From positions 20,998 to 84,997 of the forward strand of contig CAYZXS010000012.1 of assembly GCA_964482495.1 (NCBI GenBank): 64,000 nucleotides of DNA, read 5' to 3'. Positions 7,944-16,311 of this stretch are shown piece after piece. The stretch comes from J029 sp964482495 (GTDB lineage: Bacteria; Planctomycetota; UBA1135). The translations under genes and the position numbers were made by a program. Below the pieces are notes generated by a model, which worked only from the letters and a program-made list of their open reading frames with translations, ran no database searches and was not told the origin of the DNA. The stretch's first letter is position 1; each line of letters begins with the position of its first letter.

Positions 7944-10514
7944 TCAGCACTGGCTGTAGCCGCAGCCGTAGCACTTGCAGCACCCTTCTTCGAAGGTGAG
8001 CACACCCTCGCAGGCCGGGCACTTGACCTTGAAGGCGCCGCCGGTGCCGGTCCCGAGCTTGCTGCCGGGGCCGGTCGGTTTCGCGGGGGCGGCGCCGCCG
8101 CTCCCGAGGACCACGGCCGTCGGCTCGACTTCGCCGAGCAAGATGGCCTTGAGACCGTGCTCCTTCTTGGTCCACAGGTACTTGCGGATCGCCTTGGCCA
8201 GGCCGTCGGCCAAGGACATGATGCGGCCGTCCTTGGACGGCACGGTCAGCGAGCTGCCGATGCCCTCGAGCTGCTGCAGCGACATCTCGAGCCGGCCGCC
8301 GCAGCGCAGGAACAGGCTGATCATGCGGCAGATCGCCTCGAGGTCGGAGTTGGCGACGTCGCCGCCCTTGCCGAGCTGGGCGAAGACCTCCATCTCGCGG
8401 TCGACCTGCGGGTCGACCGAGATCTTGACGTGGACGTTGCCGAAGGGAGTCATCTGCCGCACGCGCACGCAGGGCATGATCTCGGGCAGCCGCATCGGCG
8501 CGATCTCGCGCAGCCGCGGGTCCTCGACCACCGGCTCGGCGGCGGCCTTCTTCTCCTCCTTCTTCAGCGCCATCGGCTGCATCTCGCGGCAGCCGTCGCG
8601 GTAGACGGTGACGCCCTTGCAGCCCTCGCGCCACGCCAGCAAGTAGGCGGTGCGGACGTCGTCGACGCTGCACTCGTGCGGCAGGTTGATGGTCTTCGAC
8701 ACCGCGTTGTCGATGTTCTCCTGCCACGCCGCCTGCATCATGATGTGCTCTTCGGGCACGACGTCGTGGGCGGTGACGAAGACCTTCTTCAGCTCCTCGG
8801 GCAGGTCGGTGTGCTCGATGGTGCCCTCGGCGAGCGCCAGGTCGACGACCTCCTCGACCTTGGCCGGGCCGACGCCGGCCTTGTCCATGGCCTTGCGGAA
8901 GGCCGGGTTGACCTCCTTCATGACCACCGGCTTGCCGTCCACGTCCTTCATGACCTGGCGCTGGAAGGCCAGCGAGAACAGCGGCTCGATGCCGCCGGAG
9001 CAGCCGGCGATGATCGAGATCGTGCCGGTCGGCGCCACCGTCGTCAGGTGCGAGTTGCGGCGCGGGGCCTTGCCCTCGGTCTGCGGCGTCGAGCCCTCCC
9101 AGGCGCCGTAGGGCGCGCGGCCGTCCTCGGCGACCAGCGCCTCGGAGGCGGCGATCGCCTGGTCGCGCAGGCGCTTGCCGATGACGCGGCCGACCTCGTA
9201 GCTCTTCTCCGAGCCGTAGCGCACGCCGAGCTTGTAGAGCAGGTCGGCGTAACCCATGACGCCGAGGCCGATGCGGCGCTCGAGCTCGGCCTGGTCGCGG
9301 ATCTCCTGGATCGGGAAGCGGTTGATCGAGACCACGTCGTCGAGGAAGCGCACGGTGTCGTGCACGACGTCGTCGAAGGCCTCCCAGTCGACCCGCTCTT
9401 CCCAGGGCGCGGCCTCGGCGGCGCCGCTCTTGTGGAAGCGGCCGAGGTTGATCGAACCCAGGTTGCAGGAGCTGTAGGGCAGCAACCACTGTTCGCCGCA
9501 GGGATTCGTGGACTCCAGCTCGCCGAGGTTCGGCAGCATGTTGTCCTCGTTGGCGCGGTCGAGGAACAGCATGCCGGGCTCGCCGTTCTTCCAGGCGAAG
9601 TTGACCATGCGGTCCATGACCTCGCCGTAGCTCCAGTACTCGGCGCCTTCGGCGGCCTCGCCGGCGGCGAAGGCCTCGTAGTCGGCGGCCGAGGCGCGGC
9701 GCGGGTTGTCGACCTTCTTCAGCCAGGCCTTGCGGCCGTCGCGCGGGTTGACCGCGACCATGCGCTCGTCCGGCTTGTCGACCACCGACTGCATCCACTC
9801 GTTGGTGACCGCGACCGAGACGTTGTAGTTGGTCCAGCGGCTGAGGTCGTCCTTGGCGCAGACGAACTCGACCACGTCCGGGTGGTCGCAGCGCAAGACC
9901 CCCATGTTGGCCCCCCGGCGGAAGGCGCCCTGCTGGATGGCGTCGGTGCCGGCCGAGTAGGCGTCGATGAAGGACAGCGGGCCGCTGGTCATGCCGCCCG
10001 AGGTGCTGACGATGTCGCCGTCGGGGCGCAGCCGGCTGAAGCTGAAGCCGGTGCCGCCGCCGGCCTTCTGGATCAATGCAACATGCTTCAAAGTCGTGAA
10101 GATGGACTCGATCGAGTCCTCGACGGGGAGCACGAAGCAGGCCGACAGCATGCCCATCTCGCGGCCGGCGTTCATCAGGGTGGGCGAGTTCGGGACGAAC
10201 ACGTTGTTCGCCATCAGCTCGTAGTAGCGGCGCGCCCAGCGCAGGCCGAGCTCCTCGGACTTCTCGAACTCGGGCGCGGCCACGGCGGCGGCGACGCGCC
10301 AGAACATGGCCTGGGGGTCCTCGATGACCTCGCCGGAGACCTTGTCCTTCTTCAGGTAACGGTTCTGCAGGACCTTGACGGCGTTCTCGGTGAGCTTCGG
10401 TTCGGGGAGGTCCGAAGGCATCGGCCGGGGGTCCGTGGCGCAACTCAGGCGCTCTTGCTTGTTCTGGTTCTGGCGGCGGCGGACTGCCTTGCTCACTTCG
10501 CCTTGAGGCTCCAT
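7944..10514 (-). CDS. nrdJ: adenosylcobalamin-dependent (class II) ribonucleotide reductase
   Basis: This 856-residue enzyme makes deoxyribonucleotides from ribonucleotides using a B12-derived thiyl radical and needs no oxygen. Diagnostic segments are GGTGFSFSRLRP, NPCGEQWLLPYSSCNLGS (active-site Cys near residue 339), TTVAPTGTISIIAGCSGG and LPHECSVDDV. The C-terminus ends in a cysteine-rich zinc-ribbon-like tail (CPACEGVL, CCKCYGCGYSQC), as in many long NrdJ proteins; these cysteines may re-reduce the active site. ATG 10514 has a good GGGAGG Shine-Dalgarno. The 241-bp upstream region holds a perfect DnaA box and a 17-nt dyad but no recognisable cobalamin riboswitch. No nrdAB or nrdR is in the window. 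Confidence 0.96.
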   Translation of the reverse strand: MEPQGEVSKAVRRRQNQNKQERLSCATDPRPMPSDLPEPKLTENAVKVLQNRYLKKDKVSGEVIEDPQAMFWRVAAAVAAPEFEKSEELGLRWARRYYELMANNVFVPNSPTLMNAGREMGMLSACFVLPVEDSIESIFTTLKHVALIQKAGGGTGFSFSRLRPDGDIVSTSGGMTSGPLSFIDAYSAGTDAIQQGAFRRGANMGVLRCDHPDVVEFVCAKDDLSRWTNYNVSVAVTNEWMQSVVDKPDERMVAVNPRDGRKAWLKKVDNPRRASAADYEAFAAGEAAEGAEYWSYGEVMDRMVNFAWKNGEPGMLFLDRANEDNMLPNLGELESTNPCGEQWLLPYSSCNLGSINLGRFHKSGAAEAAPWEERVDWEAFDDVVHDTVRFLDDVVSINRFPIQEIRDQAELERRIGLGVMGYADLLYKLGVRYGSEKSYEVGRVIGKRLRDQAIAASEALVAEDGRAPYGAWEGSTPQTEGKAPRRNSHLTTVAPTGTISIIAGCSGGIEPLFSLAFQRQVMKDVDGKPVVMKEVNPAFRKAMDKAGVGPAKVEEVVDLALAEGTIEHTDLPEELKKVFVTAHDVVPEEHIMMQAAWQENIDNAVSKTINLPHECSVDDVRTAYLLAWREGCKGVTVYRDGCREMQPMALKKEEKKAAAEPVVEDPRLREIAPMRLPEIMPCVRVRQMTPFGNVHVKISVDPQVDREMEVFAQLGKGGDVANSDLEAICRMISLFLRCGGRLEMSLQQLEGIGSSLTVPSKDGRIMSLADGLAKAIRKYLWTKKEHGLKAILLGEVEPTAVVLGSGGAAPAKPTGPGSKLGTGTGGAFKVKCPACEGVLTFEEGCCKCYGCGYSQC

Positions 10515-10580
10515 CGAGGCCCTCCCATGCGGGCTAATTGGACAGGGAAAAAACGGTTGGGGGGATCACCGGCCGGGGAG

Positions 10581-10597
10581 ATCCGCACTGTGCGGAT
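10581..10597. promoter_or_regulatory. 17-nt dyad upstream of nrdJ (candidate operator)
   Basis: ATCCGCAC-T-GTGCGGAT is a perfect 8-bp inverted repeat about 67 nt upstream of the nrdJ start. It does not match the AT-rich NrdR box, so any binding protein is unknown. Confidence 0.35.
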
Positions 10598-10719
10598 GAC
10601 CGGTCGAACGGCACCGACAATAGCCAGGAAACCGGGCCGAATCAATCGACGGAAAACCCTTTCTTTCGTGGTCAATCGCGCCACCACCACAAGGGCTTGT
10701 GGAGGACCGGCGGAGAACT

Positions 10720-10728
10720 TGTGGATAA
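10720..10728 (-). promoter_or_regulatory. DnaA box upstream of nrdJ
   Basis: The minus strand reads TTATCCACA, the exact 9-mer DnaA consensus, 206 nt upstream of nrdJ. A nearby inverted repeat, CCACAAG-GG-CTTGTGG (10687-10702), resembles degenerate boxes. DnaA control of ribonucleotide reductase is known for E. coli nrdAB; here it is inferred from a single site. Confidence 0.4.
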
Positions 10729-10755
10729 CCGGGGAGACTCCGAGCGCGGATCAAT

Positions 10756-11781
10756 CTAAGTCCTGACCCGCTCGCGGATTGCTTCCAGGACCGCGGCCGG
10801 AGCCAGTTCTATTCCGCAGCGGAAATGTTTTTCCGGGCAAGCGGCGTGGCCATGGATCCCGCAGGGCCTGCAGGCGAGGCCGTCGACCTCCAGCACCAGG
10901 TCGCGCTCGCCGCGCGGCGCGAATCCGAAGCCCGGCACGGTGCTGCAGTAGACCGCGACCACCGGGATCGCCGCCGCGACGCCCAGGTGCATCGGCGCCG
11001 AGTCGTTGCTGAGCAGCGTGGCGGCGGCCTCGAGCAGGGCGTAACTCTCGCGCAAGCTGGTGCGGCCGCTGAGGTCGTGGACCCGGCCCGAGCCGCCGGC
11101 TCCCCCGCCCCGGGAGGCCTCCTCGGCGATCCGGGCGCAGAGCTCCTGGTCGTCGGGACCGCCGAGCAGGACCACGGCGAGGCCGTCTTCGGCGGTCAGC
11201 GCCCGCACCACGGCGGCGAAGTGCTCCTCCGGCCAGCGCTTGGTGGCCCAGATCGACCCCGGCGCCACGGCGACGAAGGGACCGGCGGGACTCAGTTCGG
11301 CCGCCCGGGTCCGCTCAGCCTCGCCCGGGAACATGCGCGGGCGCTCCCAGGGTCCGCCCCCGAGCAACTCCAGGTTCCGCTGCACCTCGTGCAAATCCTT
11401 TTGATACTTGATTTTGCGGGAATAGAGCCAGGCCGCCGAGGCGTTGTCGAAGCCGGTCCGGTCGGGGATCCCGGCCCAGCGCAGCAGGGCAGCGGTGCGC
11501 CAGGAGCGGTGCGAGCAGACCGCCCGGGCATAGCCGCGTTGGCGCAGGCGCCCGGCGAGCCGTCTCAATCCCCTGAGACCGCGGTCCCCGCCGCGCTTGT
11601 CGAAGACCAGGACCTCGCGGAGCTGCGGATGGCCCTCCAGCATCTGGGCGCCGCCGGGGCCGGCCAGGAAGTCGACCGGCGCCTCGGGCCAGCGCGCTGC
11701 GGCCGCCCGCACCAGCGGTTCGGCGCACAGGACGTCCCCCAGGAAGGAGGTGTCCACCAGCAGGGTCGGACCGTCGGCCAC
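10756..11781 (-). CDS. glycosyltransferase family 9 (heptosyltransferase-like)
   Basis: This 341-residue GT-B enzyme resembles ADP-heptose:LPS heptosyltransferases, which build the inner core of lipopolysaccharide. It starts TLLVDTSFLGDVLCAEPLV, matching the family N-terminus (G-D-x-L near the acceptor site). The nucleotide-binding half holds VAPGSIWATKRWPEEHF and the sugar-nucleotide motif SNDSAPMHLGVAAAIPVVAVY. A Cys-rich tail (CRPCGIHGHAACPEKHFRC) is typical of this group. GTG 11781 is chosen because a TAGAAT box ends 5 nt before it, and longer frames would run into the divergent esterase gene. The exact sugar is unknown; lone GT9 genes can act on other glycans. Confidence 0.87.
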   Translation of the reverse strand: MADGPTLLVDTSFLGDVLCAEPLVRAAAARWPEAPVDFLAGPGGAQMLEGHPQLREVLVFDKRGGDRGLRGLRRLAGRLRQRGYARAVCSHRSWRTAALLRWAGIPDRTGFDNASAAWLYSRKIKYQKDLHEVQRNLELLGGGPWERPRMFPGEAERTRAAELSPAGPFVAVAPGSIWATKRWPEEHFAAVVRALTAEDGLAVVLLGGPDDQELCARIAEEASRGGGAGGSGRVHDLSGRTSLRESYALLEAAATLLSNDSAPMHLGVAAAIPVVAVYCSTVPGFGFAPRGERDLVLEVDGLACRPCGIHGHAACPEKHFRCGIELAPAAVLEAIRERVRT

Positions 11782-11786
11782 GCCGG

Positions 11787-11792
11787 ATTCTA
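11787..11792 (-). promoter_or_regulatory. -10 box (TAGAAT) for leaderless glycosyltransferase gene
   Basis: TAGAAT ends 5 nt upstream of the GTG at 11781, so the transcript is predicted to begin at or next to the start codon. No Shine-Dalgarno is present. Confidence 0.5.
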
Positions 11793-11890
11793 GGCGCCGC
11801 GGCCCCGCCCCGCCGCCGGCCCGGGCCGCCCCCGCGCGGTGGGCGTGACCCGAGCGGGGAATCCGATCCTGGAATACCATTTCAGGTGGC

Positions 11891-13276
11891 ATGATCCGCG
11901 CCCTCATCCCGCTCCTCGCGCTGGCCGCGCCCCTCGCCGGGCAAGTCAAGATGACCGACGGACCGGTCACTGGCCAGCTCTACCCGCGTGATCTGGTGAC
12001 CAACGAGGCGGTGGTGCGCCTCGCCGGCGAGGCGTCCGACCCGGCCTACTCCTCGGCGTCGTTGCTGGTGACGCAGGACGGCGCCATCTGGACCCTCGAG
12101 AGCGTGAACCTGGTGTACGTCAACGGCGTCGCCGGCTTCGCCTTCGAGGTGCCGATCGAGGCCGGCCTGCACCGCTACCGCTTCCGCTTGCGGCTCACCG
12201 GGCCCTTCAGCTACGAGGAGGTCGGCGTCGCCCGCGACGTCGTCTGCGGCGACGCCTTCCTGATCCAAGGGCAGTCGAACGCGGTCGCCGGCGACGCCCA
12301 CGGCGAGGCGCTCGCCAACCACATGCAGAGCGCGTGGGTGCGCAGCTACGGCACGGCCAAGGCCAGCTCCGGCGCCGCCACCGTCAACCGGACCTGGTAC
12401 GCCGCCGACGGCGAGGGGCAGACCGACAAGGGCACCGTCGGCGCCTGGGGGCTGCGCATGGGCAAGCTGCTGGTCGACCGCTACGGCGTGCCGGTGGCGA
12501 TCCTGAACGGCGCCCTCGGCGCCACCCCGATCCAGTGGCACCAGCGCGACGACGCGGCGCCGGCCAATCCCGACACGATCTACGGCCGGCTGCTCTACCG
12601 CGCCCGCGGCGCCGGCCTGGCCGAGCGCGCCCGGGCCCTGATCTGGTACCAGGGCGAGGCCAACGGCAGCCTGTCCGGATACGACTACTTCCGCCAGTTC
12701 CAGATGCTGCGCCGCGACTGGCTCGAGGACTACCCCGCGCTCGAGCGCATCTACCTGTTCCAGGTGCGCGAGGGCTGCGGCGTCGCCGACCTCGAGATCC
12801 GCGAGTCGCAGCGCCAGCTCGCCGACTGGTTCGCCGACGTCACGGTGATGTCCACCAACGCCGCGCCGGGCCACGACGGCTGCCACTACGCCTACGCGGG
12901 CTACCGCGAGCTCGGCGACCGCATCACTCGGCTCGTCGCGCGCGACCTCTACCTCGAGCCGTCGGCCAACGCCGTCGAGGCGCCGAACGTCTGGGGGGCG
13001 CAGTTCACCTCGCCGGTGCGGGACGAGATCCGGGTGACCGGGCGCGACCCCCACCAGGCGCTGACGGTCGACCACCTCGCCTACCGCCACTTCGCCCTCG
13101 ACGCCCCGGAGCGGGTGATCGGCGTCACGCTCGACGGCCCCGACCTGCTGCTGCAGCTGACCGGGCCGACCGCCGCCGCCCACGTCGCCTACCGCGGCCA
13201 CAGCGGACCCGGCCCCTGGATCACCAACTCCTACGGCGTCGGCCTGCTCTCCTTCCAGCTCCCGATCCAGCCCTGA
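11891..13276 (+). CDS. secreted sialate-O-acetylesterase-like carbohydrate esterase (copy A)
   Basis: This 461-residue exported SGNH-type esterase belongs to the family of sialate O-acetylesterases (SASA domain), which remove acetyl groups from sugars. The signal peptide is MIRALIPLLALAAPLAGQ. An N-terminal beta-rich domain (~20-115) precedes the catalytic domain, where CGDAFLIQGQSNAVAGD holds the likely nucleophile Ser in GQSNA. Further signatures are GAWGLRMGKLLVDRYGVPVAILNG, LIWYQGEANG and HDGCHYAYAGYRELGD, the last with the likely catalytic His. It is the first gene of a three-gene operon: the next gene begins 3 nt after its stop and is a paralogue. Both probably act on acetylated polysaccharide outside the cytoplasm. 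The true substrate is not shown. Confidence 0.87.
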   Translation: MIRALIPLLALAAPLAGQVKMTDGPVTGQLYPRDLVTNEAVVRLAGEASDPAYSSASLLVTQDGAIWTLESVNLVYVNGVAGFAFEVPIEAGLHRYRFRLRLTGPFSYEEVGVARDVVCGDAFLIQGQSNAVAGDAHGEALANHMQSAWVRSYGTAKASSGAATVNRTWYAADGEGQTDKGTVGAWGLRMGKLLVDRYGVPVAILNGALGATPIQWHQRDDAAPANPDTIYGRLLYRARGAGLAERARALIWYQGEANGSLSGYDYFRQFQMLRRDWLEDYPALERIYLFQVREGCGVADLEIRESQRQLADWFADVTVMSTNAAPGHDGCHYAYAGYRELGDRITRLVARDLYLEPSANAVEAPNVWGAQFTSPVRDEIRVTGRDPHQALTVDHLAYRHFALDAPERVIGVTLDGPDLLLQLTGPTAAAHVAYRGHSGPGPWITNSYGVGLLSFQLPIQP

Positions 13277-13279
13277 ACC

Positions 13280-14695
13280 TTGCGCCGCTCCCCGCTCCTT
13301 CCCCTCCTCCTCCTCCCGCTGCTGCTGCCGCTGCTGGCCGCGCCGATCGCGGCGCAGGTGACGCTGCACCAGGGTCCGGCCACCGGCCAGCTCTACCCGC
13401 GCGACCTGGCCACCGGGCAGGCGGCCGTGGCCGTCGCCGGCGAGGTGACGGCGCCGGGCATGAGCCGGGTCCACCTGATCGTGACCCAGGATGGCGCGGC
13501 CTGGTCCAGCCACAGCCTCGACCTCAGCTACGCCGGCGCGGTCGCCCCCTTCGCCTTCGCGCCCAGCATCGCCGCCGGACTGCACGACTACGCCTTCGAG
13601 CTGCGGCTGGAGGGCGGCGGCACCAACATCCAAGTCGCCTACACCGACTTCGTGGCTTGCGGCGACGCCTACCTGATCAACGGCCAGTCCAACGCCGTCG
13701 CCAGCGACTACCACAACGAGAACCTCGCCAACCAGTCGCAGTCGCGCTGGATCCGCTCCTTCGGCACCGCCGCGCTGAGCGGCTCCGCGGTGGCGGCGGA
13801 CCTGGATTGGAACCTGGCCGACGGCGAGAGCACGTACGCGCCCGGCAGCGTCGGCGCCTGGGGGCTGCGGGCGGCGCAGCTCCTGGTCGACCGCTATCAG
13901 GTGCCGGTGGCGCTGCTCAACGGCGCGGTCGGCGGCACCATCATCTTCGCCCACCAGCGCAACGACGCCGACCCCGAGGACCTGAGCTCGATCTACGGTC
14001 GGCTGCTGTTCCGCGCCCGCGCGGCCGGCATCGACCAGCGGGTGCGGGCGATGCTCTGGCACCAGGGCGAATCCGACGGCGCCAACGACCCGGTCTACTA
14101 TCACGGGAAGTTCCGCGACCTGCGCGACGACTGGCTGGCCGACTTCCCGGCCCTGGAGCAGATCTTCGTGTTCCAGATCCGCAAGGGCTGCGCCGTGCCC
14201 GACATGGACATCCGCGAGGTCCAGCGGCAGTTCCCCGACCTCTTCGACGACCTGACCGCGCTTCCGACCGCCGGCATCGACGAGCACGACGCCTGCCACT
14301 TCTACTACGCCGGCTACCGGCAGATGGGCGACTGGATGGCCGCGGCGATGGCCGCCCGGCTCTACGGCGAGCAGCTTCCGCGCCACGCGGCGCCGCCGAA
14401 CCTGCTCGAGGCGCGCTTCGCCAACGCCGCCCGGGACCAGATCGAGCTGGTCTTCCGCGACCCGGGCCAGACGCTGGTCCTCGACCCCGGCATCGAGAAC
14501 CGGATCAAGCTGCGCTGGAGCGTGCCCGAGACCGTGCTCGCCGCCACGGCCTCGCCCGGCCGCATCCTGCTGCAGCTGTCCGGGCCGACCGCCGCGACCA
14601 AGGTCGCCTTCATCGGCCAGGCCGGCGCCGGGCCGTGGATCCGCAACGCCCACGGCGTCGCCGCCTTCACCTTCGAGGTCCCGATCTTGCCTTGA
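13280..14695 (+). CDS. secreted sialate-O-acetylesterase-like carbohydrate esterase (copy B)
   Basis: This 471-residue protein is a tandem paralogue of the upstream gene, with the same order of blocks: GPATGQLYPRDLATGQAAV near the N-terminus, CGDAYLINGQSNAVASD (nucleophile Ser), GAWGLRAAQLLVDRYQVPVALLNG, MLWHQGESDG and HDACHFYYAGYRQMGD. It begins with TTG 13280, 3 nt after the preceding stop; the encoded N-terminus is a Leu/Pro-rich signal peptide ending LLAAPIAAQ. The two copies have diverged in loops and in the N-terminal beta domain, which suggests related but distinct acetylated substrates. A secreted propeller protein starts 5 nt downstream. Confidence 0.87.
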   Translation: MRRSPLLPLLLLPLLLPLLAAPIAAQVTLHQGPATGQLYPRDLATGQAAVAVAGEVTAPGMSRVHLIVTQDGAAWSSHSLDLSYAGAVAPFAFAPSIAAGLHDYAFELRLEGGGTNIQVAYTDFVACGDAYLINGQSNAVASDYHNENLANQSQSRWIRSFGTAALSGSAVAADLDWNLADGESTYAPGSVGAWGLRAAQLLVDRYQVPVALLNGAVGGTIIFAHQRNDADPEDLSSIYGRLLFRARAAGIDQRVRAMLWHQGESDGANDPVYYHGKFRDLRDDWLADFPALEQIFVFQIRKGCAVPDMDIREVQRQFPDLFDDLTALPTAGIDEHDACHFYYAGYRQMGDWMAAAMAARLYGEQLPRHAAPPNLLEARFANAARDQIELVFRDPGQTLVLDPGIENRIKLRWSVPETVLAATASPGRILLQLSGPTAATKVAFIGQAGAGPWIRNAHGVAAFTFEVPILP

Positions 14696-14700
14696 GCTCC

Positions 14701-16245
14701 ATGAGACCGCTCCCGCTCCTGATCTGCGCCGCCCTGGCGACGCCCGCCGCCGCCCAGGCGCCGGCCTTCGACCTGCCCGAGTCGGCGGGGATCGCCGGCG
14801 CGCCGCTGGAGCTGGCGGGCAGCGGCTTCGGCCTGCCGGGGGCATCCAGCTTCCTGGAGCTGCGCAGCGGCAACGCCACGCTGCAGGTGCCGGCAACCGA
14901 CCCGGCAGTGCTGGAGTGGCGCGACGACCTGCTGCGGATCGCGTTGCCCGCTGACGCCACCAGCGGCGAGCTGCGCCTGCACACGTCGGGCGGGGCAACC
15001 GCCTGGCTGCCGGTCGACGTCTTCGAGTACGCCTGGTACGACATCCCGCCGACGCCGGGCACCAACGCTTCGCCGCTGGCGATCACGGTCGGCCCGGACC
15101 ATCGGGTGTGGGTCAACCAGGAGTTCCACCTCGAGTTCCAGATGCTCGACCCGGTGATCGGCGCGGTGGTCGGCATGCCGATCCCGAAGCCGGCGGACCC
15201 GGGGCCCTTCGCATCGACGATCTTCACCGACAAGCGCACTCAGATGAGCTCGCTGGGCGAGGACATCCTGGTCGACCCGCGCGGGCGGGTGTGGTTCAGC
15301 CAGGGCGGCGGTTACCTGTACTCGGGGGCGCACCCCAACCACAGCCGCATCGTCTGCTTCGACCCGGCGGCGCCGGCCAACAGCGCCTACAAGGTCTACA
15401 ACGTGCCCGGCGACTGGAACGAGGCCATCGGCCTAGCCTGGGACGAGCCGCGCGGCCGGATGTGGGTGACCAACGGCGGCCTCGACTCCGGCGCCAAGAT
15501 CGCCAGCTTCGATCCCGAACGGGCGCCGTGGAACAACCACTTCGCCTTCAACGTCTCGATCAACCATCACGTGTGCGCCCCGGGCTCGCCGACCGACGAC
15601 TGCTGGCAGGTCTTCGAGCTGCCGAACCCGACCGCCCAGCCGGCGCACCTCTTGGTGCACCCGAGCGGCGATGTCTGGTACACCGCCTATTGGGGCAACG
15701 CCCTCGGCCGGCTCGAGCCCGAGACCGGGGTGATCGAGGAGTACCCGCTGCCGCCGGCGATCGGCACCGCGCCGCCGGTGTGGGTGGTCGGCTCGGGGCC
15801 GTGGCAGATCCTGCTCGGGCCGAACGACGACATCGTCTTCAACGAGTTCTTCGACAGCACGCTGGGGCGCTTCCGGATCAGCCGACTCGGCGACCCGGCA
15901 TGCCTGAGCCTGAACGCCCAGGACCGCAACCCCTGCATCGAGGAGGTGGTCGTGCCCGGGGTCGACCTCGAGCACCACCAGCTGCACTCCATCGCCTACG
16001 ACCCGGTCGGCCGGCTGTGGTTCACCCAGCACACCGGCAAGGACCAGCTCGACTCGACCGCGACCCTGGGCTTCGTCACCGCCGACTCCAGCGCCGTGGT
16101 GCTGCTGCCCTCGCTGGCCGGGTACGACCCGGACGACGCCCCGAGCGCCGCGGGCATCGCCATCGACCCGGTGACGAATGACATCTGGTTCGCGGAATTC
16201 TGGCGCCAGCGCATCGGCCGGCTTCGCTGGGTGGCGCCGCGGTAG
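14701..16245 (+). CDS. secreted beta-propeller protein (virginiamycin-B-lyase / NHL-like) with N-terminal IPT-like domain
   Basis: This 514-residue exported protein has a signal peptide (MRPLPLLICAALATPAAAQ). Residues ~25-105 look like an IPT/TIG immunoglobulin-type fold (GIAGAPLELAGSGFGLPG...FLELRSG). The rest is a propeller with repeated blades of the form D-x-x-G-R-V/L-W-F, e.g. ILVDPRGRVWFSQGG, AWDEPRGRMWVTNGG, LVHPSGDVWYTAYWG, AYDPVGRLWFTQHTG and IDPVTNDIWFAEFW. Such Vgb-like propellers may be lyases, or may bind ligands without catalysis. It shares an operon with the two esterases (5-nt gap), so it may bind or process the same extracellular glycan; this is inference. No lyase active-site residues could be assigned with certainty. 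Confidence 0.8.
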   Translation: MRPLPLLICAALATPAAAQAPAFDLPESAGIAGAPLELAGSGFGLPGASSFLELRSGNATLQVPATDPAVLEWRDDLLRIALPADATSGELRLHTSGGATAWLPVDVFEYAWYDIPPTPGTNASPLAITVGPDHRVWVNQEFHLEFQMLDPVIGAVVGMPIPKPADPGPFASTIFTDKRTQMSSLGEDILVDPRGRVWFSQGGGYLYSGAHPNHSRIVCFDPAAPANSAYKVYNVPGDWNEAIGLAWDEPRGRMWVTNGGLDSGAKIASFDPERAPWNNHFAFNVSINHHVCAPGSPTDDCWQVFELPNPTAQPAHLLVHPSGDVWYTAYWGNALGRLEPETGVIEEYPLPPAIGTAPPVWVVGSGPWQILLGPNDDIVFNEFFDSTLGRFRISRLGDPACLSLNAQDRNPCIEEVVVPGVDLEHHQLHSIAYDPVGRLWFTQHTGKDQLDSTATLGFVTADSSAVVLLPSLAGYDPDDAPSAAGIAIDPVTNDIWFAEFWRQRIGRLRWVAPR

Positions 16246-16311
16246 GGCAGCGAGTGGACTCGGCAGGGCGGCGAGCCCCGCCTGGACCAACCAGCTCTCG
16301 CGGAGCGAAGG

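Noticed and set aside
10620..10637. AGCCAGGAAACCGGGCC resembling a B12-box of a cobalamin riboswitch near nrdJ
   Set aside because: It is on the + strand, opposite to nrdJ, has an extra base against the consensus, and no + strand gene follows it.
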